A program made the translations under genes and the position numbers. The notes beneath the pieces are model-generated. The model searched no databases. It saw only the letters and a list, made by a program, of their open reading frames with translations, and was not told the DNA's origin. Shown in pieces: positions 11,754-22,247 of a stretch of 37,778 nt of DNA. The DNA comes from an uncultured Actinomycetes bacterium (GTDB lineage: Bacteria > Actinomycetota > Actinomycetes > Nanopelagicales > Nanopelagicaceae), in contig CAIUBS010000031.1 of assembly GCA_903897475.1 (NCBI GenBank), positions 1-37,778 of the forward strand. Direction: 5' to 3'. Within the stretch, counting starts at the first letter, position 1. The number at the start of each line of letters is the position of its first letter.

Positions 11754-12647
11754 TTACCAGCCCCGCTCCGCTAATCTATGTGGAACTGGAATATCAGCTA
11801 CATTAATGCCAACCATTGCATCACCTAAACCTCTAGACACATCAGCAATCACTTTTGCATCAGTGAAATAAGTTACTGCCTTTACACATGCAGCCGCTCT
11901 TTTTGCTGGATCGCCAGATTTAAAAATTCCAGAGCCAACAAAGACACCATCTGCGCCTAATTGCATCATCATGGCTGCATCTGCTGGAGTAGCGATTCCA
12001 CCTGCGGTGAAAAGTACAACTGGTAACTTTCCAGTGCTAGCCACCTCTTTTACCAACTCATATGGCGCCTGCATATCCTTTGCAGCGACAAATAATTCAT
12101 CCTCACGCATAGATGTTAGTCGGCGAATCTCTGAAGATATTGAGCGCATATGTGTTGTTGCATTTGAAACATCTCCAGTTCCAGCTTCACCTTTAGATCT
12201 AATCATTGCTGCGCCTTCATTAATTCTGCGAAGTGCTTCGCCTAAATTAGTTGCACCGCAAACAAACGGAATTGTAAAATTCCATTTATCAATGTGGTTT
12301 GAGTAATCAGCTGGAGTTAATACTTCAGACTCATCAATGTAATCCACACCAAGTGATTGCAAAATTTGTGCTTCTACAAAATGACCAATACGAGCCTTTG
12401 CCATTACTGGAATCGAAACCGCTGCTTGAATCGCGGCAATCATGTCTGGATCAGACATACGAGCAACTCCACCTTGGGCGCGAATATCTGCTGGCACGCG
12501 CTCAAGTGCCATTACAGCAACTGCGCCTGAATCTTCAGCAATCTTTGCTTGCTCGACATTAACAACATCCATAATCACGCCGCCCTTAAGCATTTCTGCC
12601 ATGCCGCGTTTTACTCGTGCTGTTCCTGTTTCCTTGGCCATTATCAC
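11754..12647 (-). CDS. pdxS: Pyridoxal 5'-phosphate synthase lyase subunit PdxS
   Basis: [52 protein letters not shown]-like GGGAG upstream. Confidence 0.97.
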   Translation of the reverse strand: MIMAKETGTARVKRGMAEMLKGGVIMDVVNVEQAKIAEDSGAVAVMALERVPADIRAQGGVARMSDPDMIAAIQAAVSIPVMAKARIGHFVEAQILQSLGVDYIDESEVLTPADYSNHIDKWNFTIPFVCGATNLGEALRRINEGAAMIRSKGEAGTGDVSNATTHMRSISSEIRRLTSMREDELFVAAKDMQAPYELVKEVASTGKLPVVLFTAGGIATPADAAMMMQLGADGVFVGSGIFKSGDPAKRAAACVKAVTYFTDAKVIADVSRGLGDAMVGINVADIPVPHRLAERGW

Positions 12648-12737
12648 TCCCTGAAAATCTCTAGTCGCTAAGTGTACTAATTAAATGGTGAGGGTAAGAA
12701 CAATAAAAATGAAGCCCTGCTCACATCACTAGGCGTA

Positions 12738-13727
12738 CTAGGGGGTAACTACAGGTTGCTGGTCGGTTAAAAAAACCCAAATTCGACCCGGCTTAAAGTT
12801 TGCAATCTTGCCTTCATCATCTAGCCACGTGGTGACATCTTCTTCGCTTTCTCGCTTCCAAGTTAACTCATAACTAAAGCCATCTCTCAGCATTAAAGCT
12901 TTTCCGGTGCCAGTGGTCTTGGTAAATGGAGTTACTCCACCAAACTTATCGCCATAAATTGATGGCGTGATCGAAACCAATTGAATTATTGCAGTATCAG
13001 CATATAAATGCTCTCCTGATGCGGCTAAGTTTGGCTGATCTGCAAAGTAAATCAAATACTTTTCTAAGTCCGCATTCCATCGCAACTCATACCGAGCATT
13101 GGGCCATTTAATCTTCACAATAGAAGCAATGCTTTGGCTCTCTTTCGCATCTCCAAAAACCCAGGGGGCCTTAGTGGGCCTATCGATGACAGTTTCTTCT
13201 CTCGCGTTTGCTCTTTCTAGCAACAGATCTGGCTTTAAAATCATATTAACTGGACCTGGTCGATTTGGATCTTTGCCATAAATGCTAGGCGGATTTCTTT
13301 CCGCAGATAAATTCTCTAAGTTCGCTGCAGCTAATACCGGTCTTAATTTTGATTGTGCGCCACTATATGCAAATCCAACTCTGCCATATTGTGCCAAAAG
13401 TTCGATATCAGAAATTCGTGCGCTTCTGACCGGGCCAATTAGTGGCGGCAACTTCGAAGAGAAAATAGCTGCAAGTCGAGTAAGTCCGGATTCAACCTGC
13501 TCTACATAAATTGCATCGGCAAGTTCTATACCAATTTGTGGATGGGCAACTTTAGTGTCATCAATTTTAACCACCAGTATTTGATTGTTTTCTCCTGGCA
13601 TCCCATTTATTAGATTGTTTTCAACTTCAGGTTTGTCAATCACCTCAGTAATATTTGTAAAACTAAATAATGAAGCGAGAACAACTGTTATCGACAAAAC
13701 CAATAAACTTCTCTTGATTATTTTCAT
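12738..13727 (-). CDS. DUF3048 domain-containing (YerB-like) secreted/lipid-anchored protein
   Basis: N-terminal hydrophobic segment; VVKIDDTKVAHPQIGIELADAIYVEQVESGLTRLAAIF...GPVRSAR. Confidence 0.85.
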   Translation of the reverse strand: MKIIKRSLLVLSITVVLASLFSFTNITEVIDKPEVENNLINGMPGENNQILVVKIDDTKVAHPQIGIELADAIYVEQVESGLTRLAAIFSSKLPPLIGPVRSARISDIELLAQYGRVGFAYSGAQSKLRPVLAAANLENLSAERNPPSIYGKDPNRPGPVNMILKPDLLLERANAREETVIDRPTKAPWVFGDAKESQSIASIVKIKWPNARYELRWNADLEKYLIYFADQPNLAASGEHLYADTAIIQLVSITPSIYGDKFGGVTPFTKTTGTGKALMLRDGFSYELTWKRESEEDVTTWLDDEGKIANFKPGRIWVFLTDQQPVVTP

Positions 13728-14242
13728 AAAGAATCATCTTCAAATGCATAGCGAACTGGCAACGGAGCCTTTCCCGCCAATCTGAAGAGACGAATTATCC
13801 ATTGAGACCTTACATTTCTAGTTGCATTCACAGCTTCTAGGTGGATGTTAATTGCTAACTTCACTTTGCTGGTTAGATCCGATAATTCAACCAATAACTC
13901 TGACGGTAATTCCAAGGCATTATCTAAGGCAGCGTTTTGGACAAGTTTTAAGGACTCAGACAAGATGCTCTCGGCAGAAGATCGCTCAATAATATTGGCA
14001 TCCCTTGCTGCCGTAGCAGAGGTTGAAATTAAATAAGCCGTAGCCGGGTCCAAATTTGATTCAGCAACAATCTCTTGAGCAAGTGCGGCTCTTTTTTGTA
14101 GGAGAGAATCAAGAGTAGCCCACGAAGTTTCAACTCGGTGATGCAATCTATCTAAACGCGAAGCCGAGAAAGATAAGTACCAACCAATTAGTACGATAAA
14201 TAAGAGAACTGCTAAATTTTCAAGATTCATCGTCTGCTCCAA
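13724..14242 (-). CDS. LemA-like membrane-anchored coiled-coil protein
   Basis: Single N-terminal TM segment followed by RLDRLHHRVETSWATLDSLLQKRAALAQEI, LemA-like pattern; last gene of the lipid operon. Confidence 0.6.
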   Translation of the reverse strand: MEQTMNLENLAVLLFIVLIGWYLSFSASRLDRLHHRVETSWATLDSLLQKRAALAQEIVAESNLDPATAYLISTSATAARDANIIERSSAESILSESLKLVQNAALDNALELPSELLVELSDLTSKVKLAINIHLEAVNATRNVRSQWIIRLFRLAGKAPLPVRYAFEDDSL

Positions 14243-15387
14243 AATCTATTCTCGGAAGAAAGCGTAACTCTCTGCCCACCGGCGATAGCCATTTCGTACA
14301 CACTCTCGATTTGTTCTGCAACTACTTGCCAGTCATATTTTTGTGCACTTAGTTTGCCATTAGTTGCAAGTTTTTCTCTTCGAGCATCATCTCTTAAAAG
14401 AGCAACAATAACTTTGGCTAAATCTGAAGAATCTTCGTTTCTAAACAATGCGCCTACTTCACCATTTTCTAGAACAGCCTTAAATGCAGGTATATCACTT
14501 GCAACCACAGCTGTTCCCGCCGATAACGCCTCGGTAAGAATGATTCCAAATGACTCTCCGCCAGTATTCGGAGCTACGTAAATCTCGACTGATTTAAGGA
14601 AACTTTCCTTTTGTCTATCGCTTAACCTTCCAAGAAAAGTTATACGATTTTGCAGTTGGGGGTTTAAGTTTTTCACAAACTCATCGCTATCCCCAGGACC
14701 TGCTATCAAATACTTTACATCTGGTACAAACCTAGCAACTATTGCTAATGAATCAATTAAAACTTGCAAACCTTTGCGAGGCTCTTCAAATCTACCCATA
14801 AAGCCAATTGTGTTAGGGCCACTGAATTCTTTAGTTATAGGCGCATTGGCATATTTCTGGCCGTCAATCCCATTTGGAATTACAACTGCATCAGTGTCGA
14901 AATGATCCTTAAGAGTTGATCTAGCTAGCTCGCTTACAGCGATTCGAGCGGTTAGTTTTTCAACTATAGGCTCGAGAATGGGACCAATTGCATAAATAGC
15001 TTTCTTCTTGGGTGTTGAGACATGAAATGTTCCAACAAGTGGACCTTCTGCAGCTGAACAAGCCAATAAGGAAAGGGATGGAATTGCTGGTTCATGCAAG
15101 TGAAGTAAATCAAAATCACCAGATGCGATCCATTGCTTGGCTCTTGAACTAGCAAGTGGCCCGAACAAAACTCGAGCAACTGATCCATTTACCGGAATTG
15201 ATATTGGCTTTCCTGCATTGACCACATAATCTTCGAATGAAACTGCGTCATCACTAATTGGAGCTAGTATCGAAACAAAGTGGCCTTCGCCAATTAAATA
15301 CTCCGCCAAATCCCGCATGTGAGACTGAACTCCACCTGGAGTGTCCCAACCGTAGGGACAAACCATTCCTATTCTAATTTTCTTCAT
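14227..15387 (-). CDS. pimA: GT4 glycosyltransferase, phosphatidylinositol mannosyltransferase (PimA-like)
   Basis: IRIGMVCPYGWDTPGGVQSHMRDLAEYLIGEGH, FMGRFEEPRKGLQVL, APNTGGESFGIILTEALSAG. Confidence 0.85.
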   Translation of the reverse strand: MKKIRIGMVCPYGWDTPGGVQSHMRDLAEYLIGEGHFVSILAPISDDAVSFEDYVVNAGKPISIPVNGSVARVLFGPLASSRAKQWIASGDFDLLHLHEPAIPSLSLLACSAAEGPLVGTFHVSTPKKKAIYAIGPILEPIVEKLTARIAVSELARSTLKDHFDTDAVVIPNGIDGQKYANAPITKEFSGPNTIGFMGRFEEPRKGLQVLIDSLAIVARFVPDVKYLIAGPGDSDEFVKNLNPQLQNRITFLGRLSDRQKESFLKSVEIYVAPNTGGESFGIILTEALSAGTAVVASDIPAFKAVLENGEVGALFRNEDSSDLAKVIVALLRDDARREKLATNGKLSAQKYDWQVVAEQIESVYEMAIAGGQRVTLSSENRFWSRR

Positions 15388-16234
15388 CTATCCAAATCCG
15401 TTGCAACATATGCCAGTCAACTGGAGAGTCCTTAATTCGCTTAGCAAAATTATTGGCAATAGATTGGGTTACGATTTTAATTTGTTCCTCTTTAGTTCCA
15501 GATACGGGCAATTTTATCGTTTCATCAAAGGTAATTTCTATTCCTTTATCAAGGTAGCGAATATATGCAGTTAGTAATGGTGCACCACTTTCTATTGCCA
15601 AGATGGCAGGTCCAGAGGGCATTTTTGCCACCCCACCTAGGAAATCAACCTCTACACCACTTCTTGACATATCTCTGTCAGCAACTAGTGCAACAAGTTT
15701 TCCTGATCTTAATCGCTCTAGCAGAATCGGAATAGTTTTCTCTTTGTGGCTAATAGGTTCAATTCCGATAGAAGATCGGTAATCTAAAAATTTTCTAAAT
15801 ATCGCCTCTGGTTTTAATTTCTCAACTACAGCGGTCAAGGTTATTCCAGTTGAGCAAAAGTAAGCTGCGGCATGATCCCAATTCCCAGCATGAGGCAGAG
15901 CTACGATACAGCCTTTTTTTAACGCAATTGGATCACGCAGTAAATTTTCTCTAATTACATATGTAGTTTCAATAATTCTATTTTTGCTCCATTTATTTAA
16001 TCTAAAGGTATCAAACCAGTAACGTAAATAAGATCGCATTCCTAATTTTGTTAAATGATTTAGCTCTTTATCTGAGATTTCGGGTTTAACTCTTTTATAA
16101 TTACTTCTAAGACGCTTAACTCCTTTACTATTTTTCTTGAAGACAAAATCTGCTACAAAACTTGCCAGGGCGTAAGCTATCTTCTCAGGCAATATTCCAA
16201 TAAATTTCCAAGCAAATAGATAAAACAAATACAT
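15374..16234 (-). CDS. LpxL/HtrB-family lysophospholipid acyltransferase (phosphatidylinositol mannoside acyltransferase-like)
   Basis: GCIVALPHAGNWDHAAAYFCS..., VALVADRDMSRSGVEVDFLGG; position between pimA-like and pgsA-like genes. Confidence 0.82.
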   Translation of the reverse strand: MYLFYLFAWKFIGILPEKIAYALASFVADFVFKKNSKGVKRLRSNYKRVKPEISDKELNHLTKLGMRSYLRYWFDTFRLNKWSKNRIIETTYVIRENLLRDPIALKKGCIVALPHAGNWDHAAAYFCSTGITLTAVVEKLKPEAIFRKFLDYRSSIGIEPISHKEKTIPILLERLRSGKLVALVADRDMSRSGVEVDFLGGVAKMPSGPAILAIESGAPLLTAYIRYLDKGIEITFDETIKLPVSGTKEEQIKIVTQSIANNFAKRIKDSPVDWHMLQRIWIDEEN

Positions 16235-16830
16235 CAGCTCACCGCTTTATAGACAATCATCATCCTCTGATAAACAGTAAAAATTGAGATTAAAGTTACG
16301 ATCCATAAGCCAATCGCTAAGGCGTATTCAATACCTAAGCCATGTAGACCATATGCAATCAAAATAACAATCAATCTTTCACTGCGCTCAGCTAGTCCAC
16401 CATCGCACGTAATCGCTAAAGATTCTGCCCTAGCTTTTATATAGGAGACCATAAATGATGCAAATGCGGCAATTACAAAAAGAATAACAATTTGATCAGA
16501 TGACTCAAGAAAGTACAAAAGGCCTCCAATAAAAATTGCAGCATCACTTATTCGATCTAAAGTTGAATCTAATAAGGCTCCCCATTTACTTTCACCCTTG
16601 TTTGAGGCTCTGGCCACTGCGCCATCGAAAAGATCGGACAGTACAAAAAGTGAAACAAGTATTACACCAACAAAAAAATCACCTTTCGGAAAATAATAAA
16701 GGGAGGAGGCAATAGCTCCTAAGCCACCAAGTGTTGAGATCATATTTGCACTCACGCCTATTTTGACCAGTAAATTCACAATAGGGGAAATAATTTTGGC
16801 GACTGGATCGCGTAATGAACGCTGCAACAT
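16234..16830 (-). CDS. pgsA: CDP-alcohol phosphatidyltransferase (phosphatidylinositol phosphate synthase-like); the 17133 start in the ORF track is too long, ATG at 16830 or 16839 is likely
   Basis: DLFDGAVARASNKGESKWGALLDSTLDRISDA matches the CDP-alcohol phosphatidyltransferase motif; the region 16856-17133 is better explained by the opposite-strand ORF. Confidence 0.85.
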   Translation of the reverse strand: MLQRSLRDPVAKIISPIVNLLVKIGVSANMISTLGGLGAIASSLYYFPKGDFFVGVILVSLFVLSDLFDGAVARASNKGESKWGALLDSTLDRISDAAIFIGGLLYFLESSDQIVILFVIAAFASFMVSYIKARAESLAITCDGGLAERSERLIVILIAYGLHGLGIEYALAIGLWIVTLISIFTVYQRMMIVYKAVS

Positions 16831-16855
16831 AATTCCCATCGTAGGCTTACCACTG

Positions 16856-17446
16856 ATGAGTAACCTAATTAACGCACGGTTCATACTAGGAATATCTCCT
16901 GAGAATGAGCAGATTGGCGCCGTTCTGGGGTTACCGGTTGCTGAGATTGATGACCCAACTTTAATTACCGCAGATGTCGTGTTGGTAGTTGCAAGTGCTA
17001 AAAATGGAATCGATTCAAAAGTTTTATCTAATTGGCCAACTTTTCGTGAGCTATATATCCCAACAATTGTTCTAGTTACTGATTTTGAAGATGGGGATGT
17101 TGATTTTGAAGATATGAGCGCAATTGTGGGCAAGATGCTCGAACCAGTACTAACGCCATATTTAGTACTTCATGCCGATGATGGCCAACCAACTGCACTG
17201 ATTAATTTGGAGGATCAAATGATCACTGATTACTCATCTGGCAAAATTACCCAGATTCCAAGTGATAGTGAGCATCGCGAGCTGATCTTAGAGTTTAAAG
17301 AAGAGCTAGCCTCTGCACTTAGTGAAGGAGGCTGGGAACAGTTTGTTCAAGGATTAGTAATACCAGCAATCCCATTAATTATAAGAAACAAATTGGGCGT
17401 TGCAGAAGTAAAAAGATTTTTAGATTTGATTCCAACCAGAGGCTAG
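16856..17446 (+). CDS. Stand-alone degenerate EF-G/FusA-like G-domain protein, nucleotide-binding motifs lost
   Basis: MSNLINARFILGISPENEQIGAVLGLP... then ITADVVLVVASAKNGIDS..., VLVTDFEDGDVDFEDM, DGQPTALINLEDQMI..., FVQGLVIPAIPLIIRNKLGVAEVKRFLDLIPTRG align by eye with successive EF-G G/G'-domain segments; start moved to 16856 to clear pgsA. Confidence 0.6.
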   Translation: MSNLINARFILGISPENEQIGAVLGLPVAEIDDPTLITADVVLVVASAKNGIDSKVLSNWPTFRELYIPTIVLVTDFEDGDVDFEDMSAIVGKMLEPVLTPYLVLHADDGQPTALINLEDQMITDYSSGKITQIPSDSEHRELILEFKEELASALSEGGWEQFVQGLVIPAIPLIIRNKLGVAEVKRFLDLIPTRG

Positions 17447-17962
17447 TAATGCTCTGCTTTCCTGCAGTAACTGTGGAAGAACTTTTGTCTTACCTATTAT
17501 TGGCATAAAGTTTGCATCTCCTGCCCATCTTGGAACTATATGTTGATGAAAGTGGCCAGCAATCCCTGCCCCTGAAACACTGCCTTGATTAATTCCGATG
17601 TTAAAGCCAACTGCATTACTTACTTTTCTCAATACTTTCATAGCATGAGCGGTAATACTGGTTACTTCATTTTGTTCTGATGTGGTTAACTCTGGAAGTT
17701 CTGCCACATGTCGATTTGTGCAAATCAGAAGGTGGCCAGCGTTATAGGGGTAAAGATTCATCACCGCATACACATCTTTGCCACGAAAAACTATTAATGC
17801 TTCTTCATCACTTAATTTTGGAATTCGACAAAATGGACATTCGATTGTATTTCCAGGTAACGGTCTATTTTCACCCTCCAAATATGACATCCTATGAGGT
17901 GCCCAAAGTCGCTGCCAATTATCGGGCATTCCGGCTCCGCCAGAGATTGATTTATCTGACAT
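17420..17962 (-). CDS. HIT-family protein (Ap4A phosphorylase/hydrolase-like)
   Basis: CPFCRIP..., NLYPYNAGHLLICTNRHVAEL, GIAGHFHQHIVPRW. Confidence 0.93.
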   Translation of the reverse strand: MSDKSISGGAGMPDNWQRLWAPHRMSYLEGENRPLPGNTIECPFCRIPKLSDEEALIVFRGKDVYAVMNLYPYNAGHLLICTNRHVAELPELTTSEQNEVTSITAHAMKVLRKVSNAVGFNIGINQGSVSGAGIAGHFHQHIVPRWAGDANFMPIIGKTKVLPQLLQESRALLASGWNQI

Positions 17963-19957
17963 TTATATTTGAGTGCGATCTCTGATTGCAGATAAAACTT
18001 CAGCTATTGCGTCTTTGATCTGTATTTGATTCTTCTGCTCACCATTACGGTAGCGAAATGAAACTGCGTTAGCATTTTGATCATCCTCACCGGCAATCAT
18101 CATGAATGGGACTTTTTCTAACTGAGCATTTCTAACCTTTTTTTGCATTCGATCATCAGAGGTATCAATATCTACTCTTATTCCAGCTTCTCTAAACTGC
18201 TTAACCACCTCTGATAAATATGGCGTGAAAGAATCAGCGACAGGAATTGCTCTGACTTGAACTGGAGCCAACCATGGCGGAAAGGCGCCGGCATAGTGCT
18301 CGGTCAGTACGCCAAAAAATCTTTCGATTGAGCCAAAGAGTGCTCTATGAATCATGACTGGTTGCTTAATCGATCCATCAGATGCGGCATAACCTAAATT
18401 AAATCTCTGTGGCAATTGAAAATCCACTTGAATTGTGGACATCTGCCAGGTGCGACCAATGGCATCTTTTGCTTGCACTGAGATCTTTGGTCCGTAAAAT
18501 GCTGCACCACCTGGATCTAAAACTAACTCTAGCTTCTGTTTTTCTGCAGCCTGGCGTAAAGCCTCAGTAGCACTCTCCCAATCCTTATCTTCACCGACAG
18601 ATTTTTCTGGATTCTTTGTAGAAAGCTCCAAATAAAAATCAGTTAAGCCATAATCTCTCAATAAATTAAGTACAAAGGTAAGCAATGAATCTAGCTCATC
18701 TGCCATCTGCTCTTTCGTGCAATATATATGTGCATCATCTTGGGTAAAGCCACGAGCCCTAGTGATGCCATGGACTACCCCAGATTTTTCATATCTATAG
18801 ACGGTACCGAATTCAAATAATCTAAGTGGTAAATCTCGATAGGATTTTGAGGAGGATTTATAAATTAAATTATGAAAGGGGCAGTTCATCGGCTTCATGT
18901 AATACTTTTGTCCTGCTTTTTTTAATGTTCCATCTGCATGAAACTCTTGATCCATCTCCATTGGTGGATACATACCATCTGCATACCATTGCAAATGACC
19001 GCTGGTTTCAAATAGTGCCGCCTTAGTTAGGTGAGGTGAATATACAAATTGGTAATCCTCTTCTTCATGCCTTTTCCGAGAGTAATCCTCCATCGCTCTT
19101 CGAATAATCCCACCTTTGGGATGAAAAACAGCTAGGCCTGAACCAATCTCTTCTGGAAATGAAAACAAATCTAGCTCTGCACCCAATTTTCTATGGTCAC
19201 GCTTTTCTGCCTCTTCTAATAAATGCAAGTACTCATCCTGAGCTTGCTGGCTTGGCCAAGCCGTTCCATAAATTCGTTGCAGCATAGGATTTTTTTCTGA
19301 GCCTCGCCAATATGCTCCTGCTGCTCGCATTAATTTAAAAGCAGGAATGTGTTTTGTTGATGGCAAATGAGGACCACGACAAAGATCACTCCAAACAGGA
19401 TTTCCATCTCTACCCAAATTGTCGTAAATTGTTAACTCCGCACCGCCGACCTCTACAGATGAGTCGCCTTCGATCGCGCTAGACTTTAAACCAATTAATT
19501 CACATTTATAAGGCTCACTCTTTAACTCCGCTAGTGCATCCTTTTCAGTTACTACCCTCCTACGAAATCTCTGTCCAGCTTTAACGATTTTTCGCATGGC
19601 ACTTTCTAACTTCTCTAAGTCAGAAGGTGTAAAAGGATTTTTAGGATCAAAGTCGTAGTAGAAACCATCCCGAATTGGCGGACCAATGCCCAATTTGGTC
19701 TCTGGAAATACCTCTTGAACTGCTTGAGCTAACACATGTGCAGTTGAGTGGCGTAAGACATTAAGTCCATCGGGTGAATCAATACTGACTGATTCAACTA
19801 CATCTGAATCGTTTAGTGGGCTCCATAAATCTTGCAGTTGTCCGTTAATACGACAAACGATGACTTCAGGTCGATCCTCAAACAGGTGAGTAGGTCTTTT
19901 ATCTGAATCTACAGTGGCGGCTTTGCCATCAACTGTGATCTTGATTTGGCCTGACAT
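17963..19957 (-). CDS. thrS: Threonyl-tRNA synthetase
   Basis: TGS domain, [50 protein letters not shown]. Confidence 0.97.
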   Translation of the reverse strand: MSGQIKITVDGKAATVDSDKRPTHLFEDRPEVIVCRINGQLQDLWSPLNDSDVVESVSIDSPDGLNVLRHSTAHVLAQAVQEVFPETKLGIGPPIRDGFYYDFDPKNPFTPSDLEKLESAMRKIVKAGQRFRRRVVTEKDALAELKSEPYKCELIGLKSSAIEGDSSVEVGGAELTIYDNLGRDGNPVWSDLCRGPHLPSTKHIPAFKLMRAAGAYWRGSEKNPMLQRIYGTAWPSQQAQDEYLHLLEEAEKRDHRKLGAELDLFSFPEEIGSGLAVFHPKGGIIRRAMEDYSRKRHEEEDYQFVYSPHLTKAALFETSGHLQWYADGMYPPMEMDQEFHADGTLKKAGQKYYMKPMNCPFHNLIYKSSSKSYRDLPLRLFEFGTVYRYEKSGVVHGITRARGFTQDDAHIYCTKEQMADELDSLLTFVLNLLRDYGLTDFYLELSTKNPEKSVGEDKDWESATEALRQAAEKQKLELVLDPGGAAFYGPKISVQAKDAIGRTWQMSTIQVDFQLPQRFNLGYAASDGSIKQPVMIHRALFGSIERFFGVLTEHYAGAFPPWLAPVQVRAIPVADSFTPYLSEVVKQFREAGIRVDIDTSDDRMQKKVRNAQLEKVPFMMIAGEDDQNANAVSFRYRNGEQKNQIQIKDAIAEVLSAIRDRTQI

Positions 19958-19963
19958 AACGCT

Positions 19964-19969
19964 AGGTTA
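19964..19969 (-). promoter_or_regulatory. Candidate leaderless -10 for thrS
   Basis: TAACCT-AGCGTT-ATG. Confidence 0.45.
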
Positions 19970-19995
19970 GCAAAGCAGGGGTTAAAGAGGTGTTA

Positions 19996-20289
19996 TTAAC
20001 GAAGGTATTCGTACCAAATAACTAGGAAAACCAGTGAGAGTAAACAAAGTCCTGCGAAAATTAGGAACTGATGCTTCTTTTGAATTTTTGCTGCATCTGC
20101 TGCTCGTGTTGCAACTCCTTTGGCAGATGTAAGAACCCGAGCTGCCCAAGCAAACTCGGAAGCTAAAATTCCAAGCCCAGTAAAGATTATTAACCAGCCT
20201 GGACCTGGTGCAACTAATGCCACTACTCCAATCAAGGTTATTAGACCACCAACGATTCCAACTAAAACTCGTTTGAATACTGGACTCAT
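19996..20289 (-). CDS. TIGR02611/PGPGW-family small membrane protein
   Basis: VALVAPGPGWLIIFTGLGILASEFAWAARVL carries the PGPGW motif; ATGA overlap with the upstream pabC-like gene. Confidence 0.8.
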   Translation of the reverse strand: MSPVFKRVLVGIVGGLITLIGVVALVAPGPGWLIIFTGLGILASEFAWAARVLTSAKGVATRAADAAKIQKKHQFLIFAGLCLLSLVFLVIWYEYLR

Positions 20290-21056
20290 GGATTAATATT
20301 ACTAAATAACTTCGCTTTAAATTGATTAATCAGATCGTTTCCAAGTAAATTTTCATTAAATAACTTATCATCAACTCTCTTTACTGGTTGAATAAGTCGT
20401 AGTGAGGAGGTTACAAAGAGTGCCTTTGCTTCTAAGAGTTGTTCAAAGGTAATTTCAATCTCTTCAATGTCAAACCATTTAAGTAGCAGCTCTCTAGTTA
20501 TGCCAGGAAGACAACCTGTTGAAAGTGCTGGTGTCTGCCAAGTAGAACCATTAAGAATTAGCAGGTTAGAAAAGCCGGTTTCAACCACAAATCCTTTCTC
20601 ATTTTCAAAGAGTGAATCATCAAATCCCAGTTGGGCTGCTTTTCTTACGGCCAACAGGGATAACCCATATGAAATTGATTTAACTCCAACTAACCCATTC
20701 TTAGAATCAACTCTTTCAGAAAATTTAGTAAGCGCAATTGCCTGCGCAGGCTTTGACAGCTCCTCTGATGAGATAAACCAGTTACCGTCACTGAGAACAA
20801 CTAATCTAACCTTCGATTGACCAATTTGCCCTTGTAGTAAATTTGAAATACCAACCCTGATATCGATCTCTGCAGGTAAGGTTATTAGTAACTTAATTGC
20901 TGACTTTTCAAGTCGGGCTAGGTGACGATCAAGTGCTATCGGTTTGTCATCGATAGCAAGAATAGTTTCAAATAAACCATCTCCTCGAATTAGGGCATCA
21001 GAATAGGGCAGATTCGCAATATCACTTTGAATAATCCCGTTTACTAAGAGTTTCAA
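20286..21056 (-). CDS. pabC: Class IV aminotransferase, aminodeoxychorismate lyase (PabC)-like; TTG start at 21056 overlapping the pabB stop (TTGA) is more plausible than the 21116 start
   Basis: LLVNGIIQSDIANLPYSDALIRGDGLFETIL, GFVVETGFSNLLIL, TGCLPGITRELLL; follows pabB. Confidence 0.82.
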   Translation of the reverse strand: MKLLVNGIIQSDIANLPYSDALIRGDGLFETILAIDDKPIALDRHLARLEKSAIKLLITLPAEIDIRVGISNLLQGQIGQSKVRLVVLSDGNWFISSEELSKPAQAIALTKFSERVDSKNGLVGVKSISYGLSLLAVRKAAQLGFDDSLFENEKGFVVETGFSNLLILNGSTWQTPALSTGCLPGITRELLLKWFDIEEIEITFEQLLEAKALFVTSSLRLIQPVKRVDDKLFNENLLGNDLINQFKAKLFSNINP

Positions 21057-22039
21057 AATATAGCTCCAGATGCTATTGCGATTAATCGCTTTGCCTTCAA
21101 CTGAGTCTCTTCCCACTCACTAGCTGCATCACTTTGCCAAGTAATACCTGCACCAGTTCCAAAGTTTATCCTGCCATCATTTTGCGACCAGAATATGCGG
21201 ATACCAACTGAGAGCAATGCTTGATCATTATCAATCCAGCCAATTACACCACAATATGGTCCTCGATCGATTTTCTCTATCTCTTTTATTAGCTTCAGTG
21301 CCGAGGATTTTGGTGCACCACTAATGGAACCGGCTGGCAGTAAAGATGTAAGAATTTTACTCCAACTGATTCCAGCACTTAAGCGTCCAGTTATATCTGA
21401 GACTAGATGAAATAACCCAGGATGAGATTCACTAGATAACAATCTTGGCACATCAACGCTGCCCGGTTTGCAAATTGCACCAAAATCATTACGCATAAGA
21501 TCTACGATCATTACATTCTCAGCTCGATCTTTTTCACCAAAATCATCAACCTTAGATGTTCCTTTAATTGGCGTTGTCTTAATTACCTCTCCATTTCGCT
21601 CCAGAAACAACTCCGGAGAGGCAGATGCAATCTCAATACCAGGCAATTTTAAATAGCTTGCAAATGGTGCTGGATTATTCTTCTGTAGTTTTCCCGCTAG
21701 ACCCAAGAGAGATTGTTGGCAGGCCGTGGTTAAAACTCTGCATAGATTTACCTGATAGATATGGCCTTCGGCAATTCTTTCTTTAATTAAATTGACATTG
21801 CTCTCAAATTCTTCTTGAGTTTGGGAAGATTGCCATTTCCCGCTTACACCTTGCCAATTAGTATCTGGTAATTTACTTGAGATTACATTTGCAAACCTTG
21901 CGCATATCCATTCACCTTCAAAGGTATTAACTACTGCCCAAAAGCCACCTTTATCAAGGCATGCTGGATCATTTGAAATTTCAACACATTCGGTTGCAAG
22001 CCGATTTGCCATCCAAAAGGTTGAGTTGGAGTAATCCAT
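21053..22039 (-). CDS. pabB: Chorismate-binding aminodeoxychorismate synthase component I (PabB-like)
   Basis: EGHIYQVNLCRVL, SASPELFLERNGEVIKTTPIKGTS, ENVMIVDLMRNDFGAIC, LLPAGSISGAPK. Confidence 0.93.
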   Translation of the reverse strand: MDYSNSTFWMANRLATECVEISNDPACLDKGGFWAVVNTFEGEWICARFANVISSKLPDTNWQGVSGKWQSSQTQEEFESNVNLIKERIAEGHIYQVNLCRVLTTACQQSLLGLAGKLQKNNPAPFASYLKLPGIEIASASPELFLERNGEVIKTTPIKGTSKVDDFGEKDRAENVMIVDLMRNDFGAICKPGSVDVPRLLSSESHPGLFHLVSDITGRLSAGISWSKILTSLLPAGSISGAPKSSALKLIKEIEKIDRGPYCGVIGWIDNDQALLSVGIRIFWSQNDGRINFGTGAGITWQSDAASEWEETQLKAKRLIAIASGAIF

Positions 22040-22045
22040 GTTTGA

Positions 22046-22051
22046 ACGCTA
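22046..22051 (-). promoter_or_regulatory. Candidate leaderless -10 for pabB
   Basis: TAGCGT-TCAAAC-ATG. Confidence 0.45.
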
Positions 22052-22133
22052 CCGCCAACGGCAGTTTTAGGTTAAATAAATTACAATTGTGCGCACCGTG
22101 GCATAATGCGATAGATTTCACCCTCTGAAATAC

Positions 22134-22209
22134 GCGGACGTAGCGCAGTTGGTAGCGCGGAACCTTGCCAAGGTTCAGGTCGCCGGTTCGAACCCGGTCG
22201 TCCGCTCCA
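22134..22209 (+). tRNA. tRNA-Gly(GCC), CCA encoded
   Basis: GCGGACG acceptor pairs with CGTCCGC; anticodon arm GAACC-TTGCCAA-GGTTC; T-arm GCCGGTTCGAACCCGGT; 3' T-CCA. Confidence 0.97.
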
Positions 22210-22247
22210 CTAAATAATTAATTTTAGATTTAACAACAAAAAAGCTA

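Noticed and set aside
16831-17133. N-terminal extension of pgsA from the 17133 start
   Set aside because: Low-complexity Ser/Thr-rich translation overlapping the opposite-strand EF-G-like ORF; CDP-alcohol phosphatidyltransferase similarity begins after about 16830.
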